From Planomicrobium sp. Y74 (GTDB taxonomy: Bacteria; Bacillota; Bacilli; Bacillales_A; Planococcaceae), in the NCBI RefSeq assembly GCF_003668635.1, contig NZ_RCWH01000002.1:415541-479540 (forward strand): 64,000 nucleotides of DNA. Reading direction: 5' to 3'. Positions 19,136-27,903 of the stretch are shown in pieces. The notes under the pieces were generated by a model. The model did no database searches, was not told where the DNA came from, and saw only the letters and a list, made by a program, of their open reading frames with translations. Every line of letters begins with the position of its first letter. Position 1 is the stretch's first letter. Made by a program: the position numbers and the translations under genes.

Positions 19136-19227
19136 TCTGTTTCCTCCTCCATTATGTTCGCGTATTGCTCTTTCTATACCCCTAATTCTATGCAAATTAA
19201 CATAAACAACATGAGGTATTTGCCAAA

Positions 19228-20319
19228 TTATTCATAAATACTTTTATATTGCTTCATGAATTTCCGGTCAATGCGCTGTTTGAGACGCCAAGGGAGTTTG
19301 CCATGCATCGAAAACCGTCCATAAGTCAAAAAAGCTTCTCCGCCGCCCGTAGAAAGAATGGAAATATACCGTTTTTGGGGAGTAAAAGATTTCAGCTCCC
19401 CGGCATCCAATTGGCTCTTCAAGTTTTCCCAAAGGACCGGTCCTTGTCTGACAGCGTAAACGCCATTTTTGGGCATGGATGGGTAGTTGTAGATTGCAAT
19501 GCAGTCCCCAGCACCGAAAATTTCAGGATGCATCACACTTTGCAAATACTTATTAACAAGAAGAAAGCCGCTGCCATCCGTCTTGATACCGGAATCATGG
19601 AAGAGGCTGAAACTTTTTGGGCCTGTGAGCCAGAGCACTTCGGATTGCGGAAACGATTGTCCGGAACGTGTAGTAACAGTATCAGAAGAAATTTCCTCAA
19701 CGGATTCACCGGTGAAAAAAAGTAACCCTTTTTCTCTGGCAATCGATTCGATGCTGTTTGCCATCCTGTTATGTAACCCGGAGAGGAGGGGGGATGAACT
19801 TATTAGTGTTAAATTTAATGGAAGCTGATGCTGTTTCCTCCAGGCATGAATGGAAAATGCCAGTTCAACACCTGATGCGCCGCCGCCCACGACCACCGGA
19901 TTCGGAGTCTTCCGTATCCGTTTTAACTGTTCCGGGAAAAGATGATTCGGTTTAATGGAAGAAATCTGGGGTTTCATTTCTTCTGGTACTCCTGTAGTGG
20001 AACCAATATCAAACGATAGCAAATCATAGTCATAAACAGATCCATCCGCACAGGTAAGCTGTCTATTCTTTGCGTCCACCGCATTAACTTGACCGGTTAT
20101 AAACTCCGCTCCGGTATTTTTACAGAGCCGTTTCAGGTCTATCCGGATATCTTCCAGATTGTAGATATCCTCTGTAAACCCAGAAAACATTCCGGAATAA
20201 TATTGATATCCTGAAGGGGAAATCAACACGGCACGGCAGTCTGAAGGCAGATCAGCAGCGATCTGGGAGAGACAATGCAGGTGTGAATGTCCGCCTCCAA
20301 CCAAAATGAGCGTCCTCAT
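19228..20319 (-). CDS. NDH-2/SelD-associated-type FAD-dependent oxidoreductase
   Basis: This 363-residue flavoprotein has the start LILVGGGHSHLHCL, a second nucleotide-binding motif PVVVGGGASGVELAFS (about residue 142), and a C-terminal FAD contact in IFGAGDCIAI. The HSHLH start is typical of pyridine nucleotide-disulfide oxidoreductases of the SelD-linked/NDH-2 group, which lack a redox-active disulfide. It is co-transcribed with the CDP-alcohol phosphatidyltransferase 15 bases upstream and divergent from the MerA-like operon. Electron acceptor is unknown, possibly quinone. Confidence 0.75.
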   Translation of the reverse strand: MRTLILVGGGHSHLHCLSQIAADLPSDCRAVLISPSGYQYYSGMFSGFTEDIYNLEDIRIDLKRLCKNTGAEFITGQVNAVDAKNRQLTCADGSVYDYDLLSFDIGSTTGVPEEMKPQISSIKPNHLFPEQLKRIRKTPNPVVVGGGASGVELAFSIHAWRKQHQLPLNLTLISSSPLLSGLHNRMANSIESIAREKGLLFFTGESVEEISSDTVTTRSGQSFPQSEVLWLTGPKSFSLFHDSGIKTDGSGFLLVNKYLQSVMHPEIFGAGDCIAIYNYPSMPKNGVYAVRQGPVLWENLKSQLDAGELKSFTPQKRYISILSTGGGEAFLTYGRFSMHGKLPWRLKQRIDRKFMKQYKSIYE

Positions 20320-20334
20320 ACTATCGCCTCCAAG

Positions 20335-20916
20335 TTATTTCAATATCTTTCTCGCTTCTGCCATCCGCTGATAAATAGTGATGATTTGCATCGCCAAAAA
20401 AATCAATGTAATGGCAGTTAAATATGTTGAAAAGGCAATCATTAGGGTAAAGAGAATAAAACCTTCTGTTCTTTCAGCCAATCCCGCTTGGTAATAGAAA
20501 GATTTCATCCCTTGTTTATCCGACAAGGCGCCAACAGTCAGAAATACGGTCATGGCAATGATGATGGAAACACTTAACAGCAGCAGCGCCCACATCGATT
20601 CGGGGAAACGGAAAGCCAGTCCCAGAATAACGCTGATTTCAACCATCCTGTCGAAGCTGATGTCCAGTAAAGTGCCCCATGATGAAGGCTTTGTTTTCCG
20701 AGCCATCGTTCCGTCAACCACATCAAGATAGCCGGAAAACCAAAGAGCGAATATCGCCCAGAAAGGATGATCCAGATAGATGAAAACACCGGAAGAAAGG
20801 CCGGTCACAAAAGTGATCTTCGTTACGGCATCAGCCGTCAAACCGATTCGCAGTAAAAAATCTGCGGTCTTTTCGATAACAGGCTGAACATGTTTTCGCG
20901 CATGTGTATCAAGCAT
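20335..20916 (-). CDS. CDP-alcohol phosphatidyltransferase family protein
   Basis: This 193-residue integral membrane enzyme has the complete family motif: Asp-x2-Asp-Gly-x2-Ala-Arg, then Gly-x3-Asp-x3-Asp, in YLDVVDGTMARKTKPSS and WGTLLDISFDR. It should transfer a phosphatidyl group from a CDP-linked donor to an alcohol; substrate is unknown. About five membrane helices follow. Its partners (flavoprotein, ABC importer) parallel E. coli YnjF beside YnjBCD. AAAGGTGA precedes the ATG. Confidence 0.82.
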   Translation of the reverse strand: MLDTHARKHVQPVIEKTADFLLRIGLTADAVTKITFVTGLSSGVFIYLDHPFWAIFALWFSGYLDVVDGTMARKTKPSSWGTLLDISFDRMVEISVILGLAFRFPESMWALLLLSVSIIIAMTVFLTVGALSDKQGMKSFYYQAGLAERTEGFILFTLMIAFSTYLTAITLIFLAMQIITIYQRMAEARKILK

Positions 20917-21102
20917 AAAATCACCTTTTCGTTTTCAAGTTGTCCTCAGTATAGTATATCTTTGTTTGCCAATCCCACAATTATACTCTGAAAAAGTGAA
21001 TCCCTTAAAGCTATAGATATTGTGCCTGAGTGTAAATAAGCGAATTTTTTAATCTTTATGTATAAACTAGAAGCAACTTACTGGTGAAAGGAATTGGTAG
21101 AA

Positions 21103-22986
21103 TTGGTAAAAAAATACGACATTGCAATAATCGGAGCAGGAGCAGCTGGCCTGACCGCAGCATTTACAGCCGCTGGGTTTTCGAAAAAAGTGGTTCTGAT
21201 CGACAAAAACCTGCCGGGCGGGGAGTGCACATGGTCAGGCTGTATCCCAAGCAAGTCGTTGATCAATATTGCTGAAGAAGTCCATCATGCAAAAAAATAC
21301 ACCCCGAACCTTCAAGTCGATACGTCCGTTGTACTGAAAGATATTCAGGATGTCATCCAAAAAGTATATGCTGGCGAATCCCCTGAAGTATTACAGGAAT
21401 CCGGCATCGATTTCGTCAATGGCTACGCAAAATTCGTAGAACCGCATGCCGTGGAAGTTGAAGGCGAGCGCATTGAAGCTAAAAAAATCATCCTTTCCAC
21501 CGGATCTTCTCCACTCGTTCCTCCGATTGACGGATTGGATAAAACATCTTATTTAACGAATGAAACCATCTTCGGCCTGAAATCTTTCCCCAAAACGATG
21601 ACAATCCTCGGTGGCGGCGCAATCGGTGTTGAGCTGAGCCAGGCATTGAACCGCCTTGGCGTGAAAGTGACGCTTGTGGAGAAATTCGAGCGGATCCTGC
21701 CAAAAGATGAAAAAGACCAAGTTCTCATGATTCAACAGCGTCTGCTCGATGAAGGCGTAGTAATCCATACGTCTGCCACTGCAGTAAAAGCGGCACAGCA
21801 GGGAGAAAAAATCGACTTGGTCATTGAAAAAGACGGCAAAGAGACAACACTTACCAACGATGCCCTCCTGGTTGCTCTCGGACGCAAAGCGAATGTGGAA
21901 GGCTATGACCTTGAAAAAGCGGGCGTGAAATATGATTCAAAGAGTATTCAGGTAGATAATCATATGAAAACAACCGCTAAAGGCGTTTATGCCATCGGTG
22001 ATGTCGCCGGGCCTTATCAATTGTCGCACATGGCAAACTACCAGGGCATAACGGCGACACAGAACGCCATTCTGCCAATCAATAAAAAAATCGACTACGA
22101 AAACGTAACTTGGTGCACTTATACGGATCCGGAACTTGGCAGATCCGGCTTATCGGAAGAGGAAGCCCGTGAGAAATACGGCGATGAGATCCGCATTTAT
22201 GAACATGACTATGCTGATATCGACCGTGCCAATACAAAAAAAGACAGTATCGGTACCGTGAAAATGATTCTTGATAAAAAGGGCTATATCTTGGGAGCGA
22301 GCATTCTTGGTGACCGTGCCGGAGAAATAATCAGCCAGATACAGACCATCAAATCCCTCCAAATCAATATGGGGGAACTATCCGGTGTCATCCATCCATA
22401 CCCGACCTACAGCGAAGTCCTTGTGAAAATCGGCAAGAAGGTGTATGTAGACAATCTATTGAATCAACCGGTAGTCAAAACCTTCAATAAAGCAAGAGCA
22501 GGTGAATTGCCTGCAGAAAAAATCGTAATATATGGAGCAGCGGCTGCTGCGGGAATCGGAATTGCCAATATGGCCATCAAGAATAATGTTAAACCTAAAC
22601 TTGGAGTAGAGAATGGCCGCCTTAAAGAAGTTCCAATTACTCCAAACGCAGTCTCCTCTCAGACGAAAGCTAAAGGTAAATACGTTCCAGCTTTGCCATA
22701 TACGGGCAGTCGCCAACAAGCCAAAAAATGCCTGATTGGCATGCTTAAAGGTTATCAGGGTGTTGAGATTGTTCAGGAAGAGGAAAATTATCTGCATGCC
22801 ATCGCTAAATCGAAGACGTTCAAGTTCAAGGATGACTTGGAATTCTATTTTAACGATGCGGCGCAGCAAATTGAGTTTCGTTCAGCATCACGCGTTGGCA
22901 CGTCTGATGCCGGAGTAAACCGTAAGCGTTATGAAGAGATGCGGAAAAGATATTTGAGCATTGCTTCACATAATCGCAGCCAGTGA
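21103..22986 (+). CDS. MerA-like FAD oxidoreductase fused to a DUF1499 domain
   Basis: This 627-residue fusion has residues 1-470 forming a pyridine nucleotide-disulfide oxidoreductase: FAD motif GAGAAGLTAA, redox pair Cys42-x4-Cys47 in GGECTWSGCIPSK, NAD(P) motif GGGAIGVELSQ, and HPYPTYSEV where lipoamide dehydrogenases have a catalytic His and MerA-type enzymes a Tyr. Residues 473-492 form a small hydrophobic segment. Residues 513-627 match DUF1499 (PNAVSSQ, EFRSASRVGTSDAGVN). The MerA C-terminal CysCys is absent. TTG at 21103 is preferred because AAAGGA is too close to the earlier TTG. It overlaps the next gene by GTGA. Confidence 0.82.
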   Translation: MVKKYDIAIIGAGAAGLTAAFTAAGFSKKVVLIDKNLPGGECTWSGCIPSKSLINIAEEVHHAKKYTPNLQVDTSVVLKDIQDVIQKVYAGESPEVLQESGIDFVNGYAKFVEPHAVEVEGERIEAKKIILSTGSSPLVPPIDGLDKTSYLTNETIFGLKSFPKTMTILGGGAIGVELSQALNRLGVKVTLVEKFERILPKDEKDQVLMIQQRLLDEGVVIHTSATAVKAAQQGEKIDLVIEKDGKETTLTNDALLVALGRKANVEGYDLEKAGVKYDSKSIQVDNHMKTTAKGVYAIGDVAGPYQLSHMANYQGITATQNAILPINKKIDYENVTWCTYTDPELGRSGLSEEEAREKYGDEIRIYEHDYADIDRANTKKDSIGTVKMILDKKGYILGASILGDRAGEIISQIQTIKSLQINMGELSGVIHPYPTYSEVLVKIGKKVYVDNLLNQPVVKTFNKARAGELPAEKIVIYGAAAAAGIGIANMAIKNNVKPKLGVENGRLKEVPITPNAVSSQTKAKGKYVPALPYTGSRQQAKKCLIGMLKGYQGVEIVQEEENYLHAIAKSKTFKFKDDLEFYFNDAAQQIEFRSASRVGTSDAGVNRKRYEEMRKRYLSIASHNRSQ

Positions 22987-23645
22987 GCCGAGCGACCATT
23001 TTTTCAGTCTTAAAATGGCTGCTGGTACTGGCAGCATTGGCTTTTGCCGTCTGGCTTGGGCGTGCCGTATTTGATGTAAGCATAGACGACTTGCGCATAT
23101 GGATTGAATCTTACGGCATATGGGCGCCGGTGATCTATATCATCTTCTACACGGTCAGACCTTTGATCTTTTTCCCGGCATCGCTGTTATCGCTTGCCGG
23201 AGGTCTGGTTTTTGGTGTCTGGCTGGGTACTTTTTACACTATAATCGGTGCTGTCAGTGGAGCGATGCTTTCATATGCTGTTGCCAGAGGGCTTGGGAAG
23301 AAAATCTTCAAGAAAGATTGGGACGGCAATGCAGCAAAGATCCAACAGCAAATGGAACAAAACGGTTTTTTATATATTTTGATTTTCCGATTGATCCCCG
23401 TCATCAATTTTGATTTGATCAGTTACCTGGCTGCTTTTGCCAAGGTCCGTTTCGGCTCATTCACATCAGCAACGCTGATCGGCATCATCCCGGGCACATT
23501 CGCCTATAACTTTTTAGGGAGCAGTGCCGCCAGTGGCAATCCGAAAATGATCCTTTTGGCCAGCAGTGTGTTTATTCTGTTGACCATTCTTCCAGTCTAT
23601 TTTCGTAAACGCTGGATTAACAAGCAGAAAAAAGATCTTGAATAA
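22983..23645 (+). CDS. TVP38/TMEM64 (VTT domain) membrane protein
   Basis: This 220-residue protein has about six membrane segments and the VTT/SNARE-associated signature: RPLIFFPASLLSLAGGLVFG, then SYAVARGLGKK, then FRLIPVINFDLISY. DedA/VTT relatives flip or transport lipids; a substrate here is unknown. It begins with GTG overlapping the stop of the MerA-like gene, so the two are translationally coupled, a pairing seen in many bacteria. Confidence 0.85.
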   Translation: MSRATIFSVLKWLLVLAALAFAVWLGRAVFDVSIDDLRIWIESYGIWAPVIYIIFYTVRPLIFFPASLLSLAGGLVFGVWLGTFYTIIGAVSGAMLSYAVARGLGKKIFKKDWDGNAAKIQQQMEQNGFLYILIFRLIPVINFDLISYLAAFAKVRFGSFTSATLIGIIPGTFAYNFLGSSAASGNPKMILLASSVFILLTILPVYFRKRWINKQKKDLE

Positions 23646-23677
23646 GAAATTTATAATGGACTTAGGAAGTGAACACA

Positions 23678-24925
23678 ATGAAAATCAAAACGTTAACCGC
23701 GCCTGTGCTGTTGGCTTTTACGCTGGCGGCCTGTTCAGCGCAATCTGACAATGATGCGGCGGAGGAAGGAGACCAACTTCTTGCATCCGACTGGCAGGAA
23801 ATCACCGATACGGCCAAAGGGCAGGAAGTGAATATGTATATGTGGGGCGGCAATGACAATATTAACCGTTATCTGGATGAATGGGTGGCACCGCGCTTGA
23901 AAGAACTGCATGATATTGAGCTTACCCGTGTCCCGGTGAACGATGCGCAGGATTTTATCAGCCATTTGCTGGATGAAAAATCAGCTGGCAAGACGGCTGG
24001 CAGCATGGACATCATTTGGATCAATGGCGAAAATTTTAAAGCCGCAAAAGATAACGGTTTGCTTTTTGGCGACTTTGCCGGTCAATTGCCCAATTTCAAT
24101 GAGTACATAGATCAGGATGCTCCTGAAATCTCACACGATTTCGGAGAGCCGGTTGAAGGGCTTGAAGCGCCGTGGGGCAAAGCGCAGTTTGTATTTGTCC
24201 TGGATAAAAACAAAGTGGAAAATCCTCCAGGCTCCATGGATGAACTGGCCGAATGGGTTCAGGAAAACCCTGGTCTGTTTACTTATCCCGCTTTGCCTGA
24301 CTTTACCGGCAGCGCTTTTATCCGGCACGTCCTATACGAAACAACAGGCGGCCACGAACAATACGAACAACCGGCTGCTGAAATCGAAGACCTTGAATCC
24401 CGGCTGGAACCGATGTGGGATTACTTGAATGACATTGAACCATATTTATGGCGTGAAGGGGAGACCTACCCGGAAAGCCTGTCAAAACTTGATCAGCTTT
24501 ATGCGAGCGGGGAAGTAGCGATGACGATGAGCTACGACCCGGCTCTTGCCGCCAGTGAAGTGGTGAAAGGGCGATTTCCCGAGTCTACACGCACCTTCCT
24601 GTTAGATGCAGGAACGCTTGCCAATACGCATTTCCTTTCTATCCCGTTCAATTCATCCGATAAAGCAGGAGCCATGGTTGCTATCAATGAAATGTTGTCA
24701 CCGGAAGCACAGACTGCTAAATTGTCACCGGAAAATTGGGGCGATTTATCAGCGCTGGACCTGGAAAAATTATCACCAGAGCAACAACAGGCAATGAACG
24801 AGGTGGATCTTGGAGAAGCGACGCTTCCTTTTGAAGAATTGGAAAGCAACCGCTTGCCAGAACTGTCTTCGGATTATATAGAAATCATAGAAAAAGGGTG
24901 GATGGAAAATGTGGCAAAAGAGTAA
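23678..24925 (+). CDS. ABC transporter substrate-binding lipoprotein (YnjB-like)
   Basis: This 415-residue protein starts with a signal sequence and lipobox LAAC, so it is anchored outside. Features such as YMWGGNDNINRYLDEW and MTMSYDPALAASEV are typical of family 1 binding proteins related to E. coli YnjB. Its ligand is unknown. It lies 32 bases after the VTT gene and overlaps the first permease gene by 17 bases. AGGAAGTGA precedes the ATG. Confidence 0.85.
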   Translation: MKIKTLTAPVLLAFTLAACSAQSDNDAAEEGDQLLASDWQEITDTAKGQEVNMYMWGGNDNINRYLDEWVAPRLKELHDIELTRVPVNDAQDFISHLLDEKSAGKTAGSMDIIWINGENFKAAKDNGLLFGDFAGQLPNFNEYIDQDAPEISHDFGEPVEGLEAPWGKAQFVFVLDKNKVENPPGSMDELAEWVQENPGLFTYPALPDFTGSAFIRHVLYETTGGHEQYEQPAAEIEDLESRLEPMWDYLNDIEPYLWREGETYPESLSKLDQLYASGEVAMTMSYDPALAASEVVKGRFPESTRTFLLDAGTLANTHFLSIPFNSSDKAGAMVAINEMLSPEAQTAKLSPENWGDLSALDLEKLSPEQQQAMNEVDLGEATLPFEELESNRLPELSSDYIEIIEKGWMENVAKE

Positions 24926-25793
24926 ACCCTATCTTTTGCTGCTGCCAGCCACCGGCGCGATAGTCCTCCTTTTTTTCGGAGGGCTTTTTGACGGAATGCT
25001 GAAAAGCTTAGGATATTTTCCAGCAATCGCAGAACGACAATTGCATCTCACTGCGTATACTGAATTATTAAGCTCCGACAGCTTTTGGGAATCGCTCAGT
25101 CTCACATTAAGGGTTGCAGCAATTTCTTCCTTATTAGCTGGAATAGTAGGTGGCATGCTGGCTATAGCGTTATTCATGATGAATCAATCAGCAAAAGTAA
25201 AGGAGTCGCGGCTGTTGCAGCGGTTATTTCAGCTGCCGCTGACTATACCGCATCTGGTGGCCGGCTATGTAATCGTACTGTTATTCATGCAAAGCGGACT
25301 CTTCTCCAAGTTCCTGGCAACAGTGGGCATAATCGATCAAATCACTGATTTTCCGGTTCTCGTCAACGACCCATTCGGCTGGGGCATCATACTTGCTTAT
25401 ACGTGGAAAGAAGTCCCTTTTGTCTTGCTGATGGTTTATCCCTTGTTGGCCAGGATTCGGGATTCGTGGCGGGATGTATCCCGTGTCTATGGTGCAGGGA
25501 ATTTAAGTTTTATACGCGAAATTGCCTTGCCGATTATGATGCCGTCATGGATCATAGCTGTCTTCATCGTTTTTGTCTTTACATTCTCAGCTTTTGAAAT
25601 TCCATTTTTGCTTGGCGTCACTTATCCAAGTATGCTGCCGGTCTACTCTTTTCAGCTCTATATGAGCGGAACATTGGCTGACCGGCCGGAAGCATTGGCT
25701 GTGAATATCATTCTGGCGTTGATGACCATTGTTCTCGGCCTGATCGCCTATTACTTCAGCAAGCGCTGGAATGTAACGAAGGGGTGGCAATAA
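24909..25793 (+). CDS. ABC transporter permease subunit 1
   Basis: This 294-residue BPD_transp_1 permease has six membrane segments and the ATPase-coupling EAA-like loop SRVYGAGNLSFIREIALPIMMPS. It matches the N-terminal half of E. coli YnjC, which is a fusion of two permeases; here they are separate. Start and stop overlap both neighbours, so the importer is a translationally coupled unit. Confidence 0.87.
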   Translation: MWQKSKPYLLLLPATGAIVLLFFGGLFDGMLKSLGYFPAIAERQLHLTAYTELLSSDSFWESLSLTLRVAAISSLLAGIVGGMLAIALFMMNQSAKVKESRLLQRLFQLPLTIPHLVAGYVIVLLFMQSGLFSKFLATVGIIDQITDFPVLVNDPFGWGIILAYTWKEVPFVLLMVYPLLARIRDSWRDVSRVYGAGNLSFIREIALPIMMPSWIIAVFIVFVFTFSAFEIPFLLGVTYPSMLPVYSFQLYMSGTLADRPEALAVNIILALMTIVLGLIAYYFSKRWNVTKGWQ

Positions 25794-26623
25794 TGAGACA
25801 GGTATTTACGCCCCTAAAAAATATTCTTTCCCTTTTATTAGTCTTATTCATCGCCATTCCTTTTATCGCTCTAATGCTGTCGAGCGTAGCCACCGGTTGG
25901 CAATGGCCCGAATTATTGCCTGAGTCATACAGTTTTCGAGCCTGGGAGTATGTGCTTTTCAGCAGTTCAAGAACATGGCAATCAATTGGCACAAGTCTAC
26001 TGATTGCAGTGATTGTGACGGTTATCAATGTCTTGCTTGCGGTGCCAGCCGCCAACGCTTTGGTGCGCTTTCAATTTAAGGGGAAGTGGTTTGCAGAAGC
26101 TATTCTTTTTGCCCCTATCATCATCCCGCCATTTGTCGCTGTTATGGGAATCCATCTGACTTTCCTGAGGCTCGGCTTGACGGAAACAATTCTTGGCGTC
26201 GTGCTGGCGCATCTCTCACCGACACTGCCTTATATGGTGGGTGCTGTGATGATCAGTTACAGCACTTTATCGGTGGACTGGGAAAACCAGGCGCGCATGC
26301 TGGGAGCGGGTCCGTTTGTTCGTTTCTATTACGTGGTATTGCCGCATTTGCTGCCAGGAATTGCGGCTGGGGCAAGTTTGAGCATCCTGATTTCCTTAAG
26401 CCAATACCTGATAACTTTTATCATCGGTTCAGGCCAGGTCGTAACTTTGCCCATTCTTTTGTTTCCGTTTATCAGCGGCGGTGATCCTGCTGTTGCATCG
26501 GCCTATTCGCTGCTGTTCGCCGGTATGGCCATTCTGGCTTTATTGGCAATGGACGCAGCCTTAAAGAAATACTATCAAACAAAGAATCCGTCCGTTCTAA
26601 AGGTTAAGGGAGTGAAGAGATGA
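25793..26623 (+). CDS. ABC transporter permease subunit 2
   Basis: This 276-residue second permease has six membrane segments and the coupling loop ARMLGAGPFVRFYYVVLPHL. The ATG overlaps the previous stop by one base (TAATG) with AAGGGGTGG upstream. It completes the channel with the first permease. It overlaps the ATPase gene by ATGA. Confidence 0.87.
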   Translation: MRQVFTPLKNILSLLLVLFIAIPFIALMLSSVATGWQWPELLPESYSFRAWEYVLFSSSRTWQSIGTSLLIAVIVTVINVLLAVPAANALVRFQFKGKWFAEAILFAPIIIPPFVAVMGIHLTFLRLGLTETILGVVLAHLSPTLPYMVGAVMISYSTLSVDWENQARMLGAGPFVRFYYVVLPHLLPGIAAGASLSILISLSQYLITFIIGSGQVVTLPILLFPFISGGDPAVASAYSLLFAGMAILALLAMDAALKKYYQTKNPSVLKVKGVKR

Positions 26624-27696
26624 ACGGTTTACGCATCGAACAAATCGAGAAAAAGTATATGACAGCTGAAACTGATCAAAAAGAGTCTTTCACCCTCGAA
26701 CCGATCGATCTTGCTATTCGTGAAGGTGAGTTTGTTTCACTGCTGGGACCTTCCGGCTGCGGCAAAACCACGCTTCTCAAACTTACGGCAGGTTTATTGC
26801 AGCCGGATGCCGGAAAAATTCGCTTCGGGAACAAAGATATAACACGGATGCCACCTGAAGCTCGACGGTTTTCCATGGTATTCCAGGAGCCTTTGCTGTT
26901 TCCCCATATGACAATCGGTGATAATGTGTCATTCGGACTGAAAATGCAAAAAGTCGCCAAAAAAGAACGCCAATTCGAAGCGACCCGAATGCTGGAGGTG
27001 GTAGGACTTGCAGGATATGAAAGCCGTTTCCCCGAGGAACTGAGCGGCGGCCAGCAACAGCGTGCAGCACTGGCAAGGGCGCTTGTCGCCAAGCCGCGGG
27101 TTTTGCTGATGGATGAACCTTTCAGCGCTCTGGATCCGGGCCTTCGGGAAGAGATGAGAGAATTGCTTAGCGGGATTCAAAGAGAGCTGGGGGTGACAGT
27201 GCTGTTCGTTACCCATGACCGGGAAGAAGCTTTTGAAATGTCTGACCGGATCGGGATTATGAGTGATGGGCGGTTACTCCAGGTAGGCACACCAACGGAA
27301 TTATACGAGCAGCCTGCCAGTACAAAAGTCGCTTCTTTTCTGGGCTTGAAAAATATTATCAAGGGCAATATCAAAGCTGGTCATTTCGCATCTGAAGACG
27401 GCGGCATAGAATTCCACACCGATAAAACGGTAATTGATGGCACACAGTTTTTGATTTTGCGGCCGGAAGTAGTGCTGCCTGTAACTTCGAGCAGAAAGCC
27501 CCCAAACGATTCAGTACATCTTAAAGGCAAAGTCACCAAATTAAAATTCAAACAAGGTTCTTATATAGCTCAGATACTAGCAGGGAACCAGCAGTTGGAA
27601 TGTTTGTTATCCCGCGAAGAGGCAGAAAAACTGGAACCGGAAAAAATAATCGAACTATATGTGAACCAAAACGAATTACAGTTTGTTGAGCACTGA
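26620..27696 (+). CDS. ABC transporter ATP-binding protein (YnjD/PotA-like)
   Basis: This 358-residue ATPase has Walker A GPSGCGKTTL, Q-loop VFQEPLLFPH, signature LSGGQQQRAALARAL, Walker B VLLMDEP and H-loop FVTHDREEA. A C-terminal TOBE-like region (about 240-358) resembles those of polyamine, iron and sulfate importers. It energises the two permeases before it. No clear terminator was seen directly after it. Confidence 0.9.
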   Translation: MNGLRIEQIEKKYMTAETDQKESFTLEPIDLAIREGEFVSLLGPSGCGKTTLLKLTAGLLQPDAGKIRFGNKDITRMPPEARRFSMVFQEPLLFPHMTIGDNVSFGLKMQKVAKKERQFEATRMLEVVGLAGYESRFPEELSGGQQQRAALARALVAKPRVLLMDEPFSALDPGLREEMRELLSGIQRELGVTVLFVTHDREEAFEMSDRIGIMSDGRLLQVGTPTELYEQPASTKVASFLGLKNIIKGNIKAGHFASEDGGIEFHTDKTVIDGTQFLILRPEVVLPVTSSRKPPNDSVHLKGKVTKLKFKQGSYIAQILAGNQQLECLLSREEAEKLEPEKIIELYVNQNELQFVEH

Positions 27697-27903
27697 TCTA
27701 TTCCACCAGCTCTCCCGATTCTATGATGATCTGCATTAATGAATAAACCAGCGATCATGATATTAAGAATGAGCAATATTCTTCCATTTTTTTGGAGGGA
27801 TATTGTTTTTTCATACCTTTTTGAATACATCAAATTTATAGTTTCTTTTTAGGTATATTGTGCTATTATATGTAAGATATTTCATATTGAAGGGGAGAAA
27901 GAG

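Noticed and set aside
21103..22986. Mercuric reductase MerA
   Set aside because: The C-terminal CysCys and the N-terminal HMA domain are missing, and there are no other mer genes; a DUF1499 domain takes the C terminus.
24909..26623. Known-substrate importer (thiamine, iron or polyamine)
   Set aside because: The ATPase and permeases resemble that broad group, but neighbouring genes do not support any one substrate; only a general ABC call is justified.
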